From assembly GCF_019823065.1 (NCBI RefSeq), contig NZ_CP081966.1, positions 3,503,501-3,567,500 of the forward strand: a stretch of DNA of 64,000 nucleotides, written 5' to 3'. The position numbers and the translations under genes were made by a program. This document shows positions 8,932 through 37,000 of this stretch, one piece after another. The notes beneath the pieces were generated by a model. The model ran no database searches, was not told where the DNA came from, and saw only the letters and a list, made by a program, of their open reading frames with translations. Each line of letters begins with the position of its first letter. The first letter of the stretch is position 1. This DNA comes from Pseudomonas mosselii. GTDB taxonomy: Bacteria; Pseudomonadota; Gammaproteobacteria; Pseudomonadales; Pseudomonadaceae.

Positions 8932-10116
8932 ATGAGCAGCACAGAAATCTTCGTCGTCAGCGCGGTACGTTCGGCCATCGGCAGCTTCGGCGGTTCGCTC
9001 AAGGACCTGCCCCTGGCCGACCTCGCCACCCAGGTGACCCGCGCCGCCATCGAGCGCTCGGGCGTCGCCGCCGAGCAGATCGGCCATGTGGTGATGGGCA
9101 ACGTGATCCCCACCGAACCACGCGACGCCTACCTGGGCCGGGTCGCGGCGATGAACGCCGGCATTCCCAAGGAAACCCCGGCCTTCAGCGTCAACCGCCT
9201 GTGCGGCTCGGGCCTGCAGGCCATCGTCTCGGCCGCCCAAGGCCTGCTGCTGGGCGACAGCGACATCGCCCTGGCCGCCGGCGCCGAGTCCATGAGCCGC
9301 GGCCCCTACCTGCTGCCGCAGGCCCGCTGGGGCGCGCGCATGGGTGACCTGCAGGGTATCGACTACATGGTCGGCATCCTCCAGGACCCGTTCGAGCACT
9401 TCCACATGGGCATCACCGCCGAGAACGTCGCGGCGGCCCACGGCATCAGCCGCCAGATGCAGGACGAGGTCGCCCTGACCAGCCAGCGCCGCGCCGCCCG
9501 GGCCATCGCCGAAGGCCGCTTCGACGGCCAGATCGTGCCGATCGAGATCAAGACCCGCAAAGGCCCCGTGCAATTCGCCGTGGACGAGAACGTGCGCGGC
9601 GACGCCAGCGCCGAACAGCTGGCGGCCATGAAGGCGGTGTTCAAGAAGGACGGCACCGTCACCGCCGGCAACGCCAGCAGTATCAACGATGGCGCCGCCG
9701 GCCTGGTCCTGGCCACCGGTGACGCCGTGCGCCGCCAGGGCCTCAAGCCGCTGGCGCGCATCGTCGCCTACGCCCACGCCGGTGTGGAACCGGCACTGAT
9801 GGGCCTGGGCCCGATCCCGGCCACGCAGAAGGTGCTGGAAAAAGCCGGCCTGAAGGTCGCCGACCTGGACGTGATCGAGTCCAACGAAGCCTTCGCCTCC
9901 CAGGCCTGCGCCGTGGCCCGCGCCCTGGGGTTCGACCCGGAGAAGGTCAACCCCAACGGCTCGGGCATCTCCCTCGGCCACCCGGTCGGCGCCACCGGCG
10001 CGATCATCGCCACCAAGGCCATCCATGAACTGCATCGCGTCCAGGGCCGCTACGCCCTGGCCACCATGTGCATCGGCGGCGGCCAAGGCATCGCCGTCGT
10101 CTTCGAACGCGTCTGA
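8932..10116 (+). CDS. Acetyl-CoA acetyltransferase (thiolase)
   Basis: A 394-residue thiolase, which condenses or cleaves acyl-CoA at the acetoacetyl-CoA level. The catalytic residues are all present: acyl-accepting Cys91 in VNRLCGSGLQAI, His350 in GHPVGATGA, and Cys380 in CIGGGQG. Length and the start IFVVSAVRSAIGSFGG are normal for biosynthetic or degradative acetyl-CoA acetyltransferases (AtoB/PhaA/BktB type). An upstream in-frame extension to 8785 is rejected because its residues look non-coding. The 3-hydroxybutyryl-CoA dehydrogenase gene follows 14 bp downstream, so the pair can interconvert acetyl-CoA and 3-hydroxybutyryl-CoA, as in C4 acid or short-chain fatty-acid use. The exact pathway is not resolved. 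Confidence 0.93.
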   Translation: MSSTEIFVVSAVRSAIGSFGGSLKDLPLADLATQVTRAAIERSGVAAEQIGHVVMGNVIPTEPRDAYLGRVAAMNAGIPKETPAFSVNRLCGSGLQAIVSAAQGLLLGDSDIALAAGAESMSRGPYLLPQARWGARMGDLQGIDYMVGILQDPFEHFHMGITAENVAAAHGISRQMQDEVALTSQRRAARAIAEGRFDGQIVPIEIKTRKGPVQFAVDENVRGDASAEQLAAMKAVFKKDGTVTAGNASSINDGAAGLVLATGDAVRRQGLKPLARIVAYAHAGVEPALMGLGPIPATQKVLEKAGLKVADLDVIESNEAFASQACAVARALGFDPEKVNPNGSGISLGHPVGATGAIIATKAIHELHRVQGRYALATMCIGGGQGIAVVFERV

Positions 10117-10130
10117 AAGGAGTCAGCAAC

Positions 10131-10979
10131 ATGAACATCGAACACATCGCCGTGATCGGCGCCGGCACCATGGGCAACGGCATCGCCCAGGTGTGCGCCC
10201 TGGCCGGCTACCAGGTCCTGCTGGTGGACGTCTCCGACGCCGCGCTGGAGCGCGGCGTGGCGACCCTGGGCAAGAACCTCGAGCGCCAGGTCGGCAAGGG
10301 CACCATCGACGCCGACAAGGCCAGCGCCGCCAAGGCCCGGATCCGCACCAGCACCGATTATGCCCAGCTGGCAGACGCACAGCTGGTGATCGAAGCGGCC
10401 ACCGAGAACCTCGCCCTCAAGCAGCGCATCCTGCAGCAGGTGGCCGCCAACGTCGGCGCCGAGTGCCTGATCGCCACCAACACCTCGTCGCTGTCGGTCA
10501 CCCAGCTGGCGGCCAGTATCGAACAGCCGCAGCGTTTCATCGGCGTGCACTTCTTCAACCCGGTGCCGATGATGGCGCTGGTCGAGATCATCCGCGGCCT
10601 GCAGACCAGCGATGCGACCTACGCCCAGGCGCTGCTGGTCACCGAGAAGCTCGGCAAGACGCCGATCACCGCCGGCAACCGCCCAGGCTTCGTGGTCAAC
10701 CGGATCCTGGTGCCGATGATCAACGAGGCGATCTTCGTATTCCAGGAAGGCCTGGCCAGCGCCGAGGACATCGACACCGGCATGCGCCTGGGCTGCAACC
10801 AGCCGATCGGTCCGCTGGCCCTGGCCGACCTGGTGGGCCTGGACACCTTGCTGGCGATCATGGAGGCCTTCCACGAGGGCTTCAACGACAGCAAGTACCG
10901 CCCCGCCCCGCTGCTCAAGGAGATGGTTGCCGCCGGCTACCTGGGGCGCAAGAGCGGTCGTGGCTTCTTCACCTACTGA
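10131..10979 (+). CDS. hbd: 3-hydroxybutyryl-CoA dehydrogenase
   Basis: A 282-residue single-domain-pair enzyme of the 3-hydroxyacyl-CoA dehydrogenase family, which oxidises 3-hydroxybutyryl-CoA to acetoacetyl-CoA with NAD(P). The Rossmann motif GAGTMG is at residues 10-15. Catalytic His140 lies in IGVHFFNPVPMM, the family signature. The C-terminal dimerisation half includes NRPGFVVNRILVPMINEA and ends KSGRGFFTY. A strong ribosome-binding site (AAAGGAG) overlaps the end of the thiolase gene, so the two are co-transcribed. The in-frame extension to 10068 lies inside the thiolase gene and is rejected. Confidence 0.93.
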   Translation: MNIEHIAVIGAGTMGNGIAQVCALAGYQVLLVDVSDAALERGVATLGKNLERQVGKGTIDADKASAAKARIRTSTDYAQLADAQLVIEAATENLALKQRILQQVAANVGAECLIATNTSSLSVTQLAASIEQPQRFIGVHFFNPVPMMALVEIIRGLQTSDATYAQALLVTEKLGKTPITAGNRPGFVVNRILVPMINEAIFVFQEGLASAEDIDTGMRLGCNQPIGPLALADLVGLDTLLAIMEAFHEGFNDSKYRPAPLLKEMVAAGYLGRKSGRGFFTY

Positions 10980-10991
10980 CGGAGTCGCGCC

Positions 10992-11579
10992 ATGCCCCCG
11001 GTCAACGCGGCGCTGCGCTGCGCCAATTTCGAGGAGCGGCGTGACCGGGCCATGGCCCTGTTCGCCGAGAAAGGCTTCGGCCAGGTCAGCATGCGTGAGC
11101 TGGCGGCGCACGTGGGCTTGACCGCGGGCTCGCTTTATCACCATTTTCCCAGCAAGCAGGACCTCTTGTACGACCTGATCGAAGAACTGTACGAGGAGTT
11201 GCAGGCCACCCTGGACCTGGGCCGTCGGGCGCGGGCCCAAGGGCGGCCGGTGCTGGCCTGCCTGATTGCCGCGCACTGGCATTTGCATGGGGAGCGGCCG
11301 TTGCAGTTTCGCCTGGCCGAGCGGGATTTCTGCTGCCTCACCGGGGAGCAGCAGGTGCGCCTGGCGGACTTGCGGGAGCGCTATGAAACCGGGCTTTTAC
11401 GGTTGATCGCGCCGCAGGCGCGGTTGGGGGCGCAGGCACTGGCGGCTAGCGGGCATGTGCTGGCTACGCTGTTGAATCAGTTGCCTGGGATGTTGCGGGG
11501 GAAGGGGCTGGGTGAGGTTGAGGGGGTTGGGTTGATGGAGAGTTTGGTGGTGGGGGCTGTGGAGAGGGCTTTGAGGTAG
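10992..11579 (+). CDS. TetR family transcriptional regulator
   Basis: A 195-residue protein. The N-terminal HTH is at about residues 15-60: AMALFAEKGFGQVSMRELA, then HVGLTAGSLYHHFPSKQDLL, a textbook TetR recognition helix. GGAG lies 6 bases before the ATG at 10992, which is only 12 bp after hbd, so it is probably the last gene of the thiolase-hbd operon and may regulate it or nearby genes. The final ~40 codons use unusually many G-ending wobble codons (GGG, TTG, GTG) compared with the upstream genes, but the frame is intact. The ligand is unknown. Confidence 0.88.
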   Translation: MPPVNAALRCANFEERRDRAMALFAEKGFGQVSMRELAAHVGLTAGSLYHHFPSKQDLLYDLIEELYEELQATLDLGRRARAQGRPVLACLIAAHWHLHGERPLQFRLAERDFCCLTGEQQVRLADLRERYETGLLRLIAPQARLGAQALAASGHVLATLLNQLPGMLRGKGLGEVEGVGLMESLVVGAVERALR

Positions 11580-11818
11580 GGCTCCGGCTCTGGCTACTTG
11601 GTGATTTTTTTGGTTTTTGCATGCGCATTCGTAGGAGATAGCGACATTTAGTCACCTTTCCGCCTTTACGGCGGCCTTCTTTTCTCGTGGGAAAAGTAGG
11701 CAAAACCGTTCCGCTCCGTTCATCCGGCCCCTGGGCTTCGCTCCGGGGTTCCCTCGCTCCGTTCTTGCTCCTGAAGTCGCAATTGGCGGTGCCTGAACTA
11801 TCGCGCGCTTAGAAGCAA

Positions 11819-11863
<45 letters not shown>

Positions 11864-11914
11864 ATGCGAAGTTAGTTTTTGATAATTAGTTATATATTGG
11901 CTGTTCCGGCCCTT

Positions 11915-11989
11915 TCGCGGGGCAAGCCCGCTCATACAGAGATCTATATAACGACGACTATCGCGTGGGAGCGGGCTTGCCCCGCGATG
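11915..11989. repeat. REP pair (inverted)
   Basis: TCGCGGGGCAAGCCCGCTC at 11915-11933 and its reverse complement within 11965-11989 form a convergent REP pair like the one at 2227-2312. Confidence 0.85.
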
Positions 11990-12283
11990 CGATCTAGAGA
12001 TTAATTAAGTTCAAACTAGCGACAGCTGCGCCAGTTCAGGCGCCGCCCGTAACTTGCGCGACTTCAGGAGGCCGAACGCAGGACTTGCGGAGGGAGGTGA
12101 CGGGCATGGATGCCCGTCAAGCGCTGGGGCCCAGGATGGGCCCTGCAGCGCGGTCCTCCCGGGAGCAAGGCCGGAGTGAGGGAACCCCGGAGCGAAGCGC
12201 AGGGGCCGTATGAATGGAGCGCAGCGGCTTTGGTTACTTTGGCCGCGGACGGCGAGTTAAGACCAAAGTAACCCGCCGTAAGG

Positions 12284-12493
12284 GCCAGCCCTTTCAAGGT
12301 CTTGAAAATTAGCGTTCGACTTGGAATTGCCGGGGTCGCTTTGCGACCCTTTCGCGACACAAGGCCGCTCCTACATGTGACCGCGCCCCTCGTAGGAGCG
12401 GCCTTGTGTCGCGAAAGGGCTGCAAAGCAGCCCCGGCAATATTGAGCTGGAAACGTCATATCTCAAAAATCGCAAGACCTTGAAAGGGCTGGC
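12284..12493. mobile_element. MITE-like insertion, 210 bp
   Basis: The ends 12284-12304 and 12473-12493 are perfect 21-bp terminal inverted repeats, beginning GCCAGCCCTT. The 7-bp direct repeat CGTAAGG flanks the unit at 12277-12283 and 12494-12500. Removing the 210 bp plus one CGTAAGG restores exactly the sequence at 57986-58030 in element copy 2, so that copy is an empty site. The interior contains no gene, only a long palindrome (12330-12436). A non-autonomous element mobilised by a transposase encoded elsewhere is the simplest reading. Confidence 0.8.
12330..12436. repeat. 45-bp-arm palindromic pair inside the MITE-like unit
   Basis: The arms 12330-12374 and 12392-12436 are reverse complements built around CCTTTCGCGACACAAGGCCG, with a 17-bp loop. 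The same family of palindrome, in slightly different versions, occurs at 45519-45619 and 54210-54322, where no MITE ends are seen, so the palindrome is an independent dispersed repeat (REP-like). Confidence 0.85.
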
Positions 12494-12561
12494 CGTAAGG
12501 GCGGAAAGGTGAATAAGCGTCGACATCATAAATGAATACGCATACAACTTTCAAAACCACC

Positions 12562-12614
<53 letters not shown>

Positions 12615-12702
12615 CGCGCTCCCACACAGGCAGAAGCACCAGACTCACAATAAAGAACGGATAGGACCTAAAGCCCTACCCGCCCAAAGTCACCCATCAA
12701 TC

Positions 12703-21345
<8,643 letters not shown>

Positions 21346-21346
21346 C

Positions 21347-31045
<9,699 letters not shown>

Positions 31046-31060
31046 TTTGAATGTCTCCCG

Positions 31061-34000
31061 CTAAGCGATCAGATTATCTATTTCCTGTGCAGTAAGACGT
31101 TTCAAGGCCTCCAGGGATTTAGTCAGTTCGTCATGGGCGTTGGCGACCTGCCCCGACTTGCGTTCGACCACCTGGCTGAAATCGCCCAGGGTGGCCTGCT
31201 CGAACAGCTCGTTCAGGCTCAGATCGACGCCCAGTTGCTCACGCACCCGGCCGATCACCTGGACGATCAGCAGCGAGTGCCCACCGAGGTCGAAGAAGTT
31301 GTCCTGCAGGCCCACCCGCTCGACGTGCAGCACCTCGGCCCAGATCACCGCCAGCTTGCGCTCCAGCTCCGTGACCGGCGCCACATGGGCTGGCTGCAGT
31401 TGGCTGGCGTCCGGCAGCGGCAGGGCCTTGCGGTCCAGCTTGCCGTTGGGGGTCTGGGGCATGCGCGCCAGGCCCACCAGGTGGCCCGGCACCATGTAGT
31501 CCGGCAGGCCGGCCTTCAGGTGCGCGCGCAGCTCGCCGCGCAGCGCTTCCACGCCTTGCTGCGCGTCGTGCAGCACCAGGTAGGCCGCCAATTGCTTGCC
31601 GGCCGCACCGTCGATATCGATCACCGCGGCCTCGCGGATCGCCGGGTGCAGCAGCAGGCGCTCCTCGATTTCGCCCAGCTCGATACGGAAGCCACGGATC
31701 TTCACCTGATGGTCCAGACGCCCGACATACTCGATCACGCCGTCGTCGCGGTAGCGGGTCAGGTCGCCGGTGCGGTACAGGCGCGCGCCCGGCTCGCTGG
31801 CGAACGGATCCGGCACGAAGCGTTCGGCGGTCAGCCCCGGACGGTTGTGGTAGCCGCGCGCCAGGCCATCGCCGCCGATCAGCAGCTCGCCGCGCGCGCC
31901 TTGCGGCAACACGTCCAGCTCGGCGCCGAGCACATGCAGGCGGGTGTTGGCCAGCGGACGGCCCAGCCATACGTCGTCGCTGGCGGTCAGGTAGTGGCAG
32001 GCCGACCAGATGGTGGTCTCGGTCGGGCCGTAGACGTTCCACACATGCCCGGCCTGGGCAATCAGGCGCTGGGCCAGCTCGGCGCTCAGCGCCTCGCCGC
32101 CACACAACACCTTCTTGCCGGCGAAGGCCCCGGGCGCCGCGGCATCCAGCAGCATGCGCCAGGTCGATGGCGTGGCCTGGACGACGCTGACCGCCTGGGC
32201 CTGGATCACCGCCAGCAAGGCCTGCGGGTCCTTGTTCACCTGCTCGCCCAGCAGCACCACGCGGGCGCCGCGCAGCAACGGCAGGTACAGCTCAAGGCCG
32301 GCAATGTCGAACGACAGCGAGGTCAGCGACAGCACCTTGTCCGAGGCATCGATGCCCGGCTGGCGCGCCATGCTGCAGAGGAAGTTGACCAGCGCGTCGT
32401 GGCGGATGGTCACGCCCTTGGGCTTGCCGGTGGAGCCGGAGGTATAGATCACGTAGGCGAGGTTGTCCGGCAGTGCCAGCTGGCGCGGGTTGTCCTCGCC
32501 GTGCTCGGCCGGCAGCGGCCGGTCCAGGCACAGGCTGTGCACCTGCGGCGGAATCGGCAGGCGCTGCAGCAGGCCGGACTGGGTCAGCAGCAGCGCGATA
32601 CGGCTGTCCTCCATCATGTAGGCCAGGCGGTCCTCGGGGAACTGCGGGTCTAGCGGTACATAGGCGCCACCGGCCTTGAGCACCGCCAGCAGGCCGACCA
32701 GCATGTCCAGGCTGCGCTCCACAGCGATCCCCACCAGCACATCGGGGCCGACGCCCAGGCTGCGCAGATGATGGGCCAGGGCGTTGGCGCGACGGTTCAG
32801 TTGCTCGTAGCTCAGCGACTGCTCGCCCAGCACCGCGGCGATGGCCTGCGGCGTACGCGCGGCTTGCGCCTCGATCAACTGCTGGACGGTCTGCCCGCGA
32901 GGGTAGTCGGCGGCGCTGTCGTTCCAGGCGCGCAGGGTGCGCTCGCGCTCCTCGCGGCTCAGCAACGGCAGTTCGGCAACCCGCTGCCCGGCGTCCTGGC
33001 AGATGCCCTGCAGCAGGTTGCACCAATGCTCGGCCATGCGCGCCACGCTGGCAGCCTCGAACAGGCTGGTGGCGTAGGTCAGGGTCGCGCTCAGGCCGCC
33101 TTCGTGCTCGGCAGTGTCCAGGGTCAGGTCGAACTGCGCGGTCTGCTTGTCCGAGACCAGCCCCTGCAGGCTGAGGCCCGCCAGTTCGCGGGACTCGCCC
33201 AGCACCTGGGTCTGATGGTTGAACATTACCTGGAACAGTGGGCTATGGCTCAGGCTGCGCTCCGGCTGCAGGGCCTCGACCAGTTGCTCGAAGGGCAGCT
33301 CCTGGTGCGCCTGAGCACCCAGGGCGGTGTGCTTGACCTGTTGCAACAATTCGTCGAAGCGCAGTTGCGGCTGGAAGCGGGCATCCAGCACCAGGGTGTT
33401 GACGAAGAAGCCGATCAGCCCTTCGGTCTCGGCCCGGGTGCGGTTGGCCACCGGCACGCCGACGCGGATATCGGCCTGACCGGAATGGCGATGCAGCAAG
33501 GCCTGGAACGAAGCCAGCAGGAGCATGAACAGGGTCACGTCCTGTTGCCCGGCCAGTGCCTTGAGCTGGGCGACCAGGCCCGGTTCCAGGCTCACCTGCA
33601 GGCGAGCACCGTCGTATTGCTGCACGGCCGGGCGTGGGCGGTCGGTGGCCAGTTCGAGGATCGGCTGGGTACTGCCCAGGCGCGCTTGCCAGTAGTCCAG
33701 CTGGCGCCGTTGCTCGCCGGCCTCCATCCACTGGCGCTGCCAGGCGGCATAGTCGGCGTACTGGAACGCCAGGGCCGGCAGCTGCGGGGCCTTACCCTGC
33801 AGATGGCTTTCATAGCCGCGCACCAGTTCGTCGACCATGATCGGCATCGACCAGCCGTCAGCGACGATGTGGTGCAGGGTCAGCACCAGTACGTGTTCGT
33901 CGGCGGCCAGGCGCAGCAGGCGGGCGCGCAGCAGCGGGCCGTGCTCGAGGTTGAACGGCTCGCGCACCTGGGCCTCGACCCAGGCATGCAGCGCCGGCTC

Positions 34001-37000
34001 ATCCAGGGCAGCCGAAACGACCTGCAGCGGAACATCGAGCGTCGGGTGCACCACCTGCTGGGCACTGTCGCCCTGCTGCCTGAAGGTAGTACGCAGGGTT
34101 TCGTGACGGGCGATCAGCGCGGCGAAGCTGCTGCGCAGGGCCTCGATGTTCAGCTCGCCCTTCAGGCGCAGGGCCGAAGGGATGTTGTAGGCGGCGCTTT
34201 CAGGCTCCAGCTGCCAGAGGAACCACTGGCGTTGTTGGGCGTAGGACAGCGGCAGCGGCTGGTTGCGGTCCACGGCAGTGAATGCCGGCGCCTGGCTGGC
34301 CGAGCCCTGGCCGGCGGCCTGGGCGAAGGCCAGAAGGTCGGCGGACTCGAACAGGCTGCGCAGCGGGACTTCCAGTGCCAGGCGCTGGCGGATGCGCGAG
34401 GTCACCTGGGTGGCCAGCAGCGAATGACCGCCGAGTTCGAAGAAGTTGTCGTGCAGGCCAACCTGCTCGACCTTCAGCACTTCGCTCCAGATCGCGGCCA
34501 GTTGTTGCTCCAGCGCCGTACGCGGGGCCACGTAGCCCTGTTGTAGCTGGCTGGCGTCGGGCTTCGGCAGGGCCTTGCGGTCCAGCTTGCCGTTGGCCGT
34601 CAGCGGCCACTGCTCCAGCACCAGGAAGTGGGTCGGGACCATGTAGTCCGGCAGGTTGGCTTTCAGGTGCTGTTTCAGCGTGTCGCGCAGGGCGGCGTGG
34701 TCGGTGGATGGGTCTTGAGCGATCAGGTAGGCCGCCAGTTGCTTGCCCCCTGCCCCGTCGATATCCAGCACCAGCACTTCGCGCACGGCGGCGTGCTCTT
34801 GCAGGCGTGCCTCGATCTCGCCCAGTTCGATACGGAAGCCTCGGATCTTCACCTGATGGTCGATCCGGCCCACGTACTCGATCACCTCCTGGCCGCGATA
34901 TCGCGCCAGGTCGCCGGTGCGATACAGACGTCCACCTTCGCTGGAGAACGGGTCCGGCACGAAGCGTTCAGCAGTCAACGAGGCGCGGTTGTGGTAACCG
35001 CGTGCCAGCCCGGCATGACCGACGTGCAGCTCGCCCGTGCAACCCTTGGCCACCGGATTGAAATCGGCATCCAGTACATACATCGACAGGTCCGGAATCG
35101 CCGCACCGATCGGGCTGCCCGGCTGTTGCGTATCGGCGAAGCGGATCGGCCGGTAGGTCACATGGACCGTGGTCTCGGTGATGCCGTACATGTTGATCAG
35201 GTTGTCGCAGTCCTCGCCGAAGCGCTCGAACCACGGTTGCAGCGCGGCCACATCCAGGGCTTCGCCACCGAAGATCACATAGCGCAGTGCCAGATCATCA
35301 GCACTGTCACAGGCCACCCGCATCAGCGGCTTGAACGCCGATGGGGTCTGGTTGAGCACGGTGACACCCTGCTCCACCAGCAACTGGTGGAAGTCTTCCG
35401 GCGAACGGGTGTTTTCACGCGGCACGATCACCAGGCGACCGCCGTGCAGCAGTGCACCGAAGATCTCCCACACCGAGAAGTCGAAGGCATAGGAGTGGAA
35501 CAGCGTCCACACATCCTGCGGGCCGAAGCCGAACCAGGCATCGGTGGCCTTGAACAGACGCAGCAGGTTGTGGTGCGGCAGCAGCGTGCCTTTCGGCTTG
35601 CCGGTCGAGCCCGAGGTGTAGATCACGTAGGCCAGGTTGTCCGGCTGAGTCAGGTGCTCGGGGTTTTCATCGCTGTAACCGGCCAGGTCATCTTCCAGCT
35701 TCAGGCTGCGAACCTGCGCCGGCACGGGCAGATCGGCCAGCAGATGCCCTTGAGCCAGTAGCAGTTGAATGCCGCTGTCTTCCATCATGTAGCTGAGCCG
35801 ATCCTGCGGATACTCCGGATCCAGCGGTACATAGGCGCCCCCGGCCTTGAGGATCGCCAGCAGGCCGACAATCATCTCGAACCCGCGCTCCACGGCGATG
35901 CCCACCAGCACATCCGGCCCCACGCCCTGCTCGCGCAGCTTGTGCGCCAGGCGGTTGGCGCGGCGGTTGAGCTGGCCGTAGCTCAGCGATTGCCCGGCGA
36001 AGGTCACGGCGACCGCCTCAGGCGTACGTGCTGCCTGCGCCTCGATCAGCTCATGGGCACACGCCGTGCTCGGATAGCTGGCCACCACCTGCTGGTCCTC
36101 CACCGGCAGGCTAAGCCCACCCAGTGCACGCTCACCGTCAGCCGCCAACTGCGCAAGCAAGTGCTGGAAGTGCCCCGCCAACTGGTCGATGGCCTGTTCG
36201 CTGAAGCACTGGCGATCGAAACTGAAACTCGCCTCCAGGCGCTCACCTACTTGCACCACCAGGGTCAGCGGGTAGTTGGTCTGCTCCTGGTTGAGCACCT
36301 CGCCAAACAGCAGCCCCCGCGGCGCGCCCTGTTGCAGCGCCTCGGCGACCGGGTAGTTCTCGAAGACCAGAATATTGTCGAACAGCGCCTCGCCGCTCCA
36401 GCCGGCCCAGCGCTGGATCTCGTACAGCGGCGTGTGTTCGTGTTCGCGCAAGGCCAGGTTAAGCGCCTGGACCTGCTGCACCCACTCGTCAACGCGCTGC
36501 TCGGAACGTGGGCTGGCGACCACCGGCAAAGTGTTGATGAACAGCCCCAGTTGCTCCTCGACACCCGGTAACTCGGCCGGGCGTCCGGATACGGTGGCAC
36601 CGAAGGTTACGCTGGCCTGGCCGGTGTAGCGCTGCAACAGCAGCAGCCAGGCCGCCTGGACCAGGGTGTTGAGGGTGACGCGCTGGTCCCGGGCGAAGTC
36701 CGCCAGCTGCCGGGTCTGCTGCGCCTCGAAACGCAGCGCCAGCGCACCATGGCCCTGCCCCTGGGCCGAGGACTTGAACGCCTGGACCAGACGGGTCGGC
36801 TCTTGCAGCTCAGCCACCTGCTCACGCCAGAAGGTTTCGCTGGCCTGCTGGTCCTGGCCTTGCAGCCACTGGATATAGTCGCGGTAACGGCTGGTCTTGG
36901 CGCCCGGCGTCACACCACTGTAGCGCTGCAGCACTTCGCCCAGCAGGCGCGAGCTGCTCCAGCCATCCATCAGAATGTGATGGCTGGTGTAGATCAGGTG

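Noticed and set aside
12064..12459. Minus-strand open frame of 131 codons in the gene-free gap
   Set aside because: It runs through the dispersed repeat and the MITE palindrome, has no ribosome-binding site and no recognisable features.
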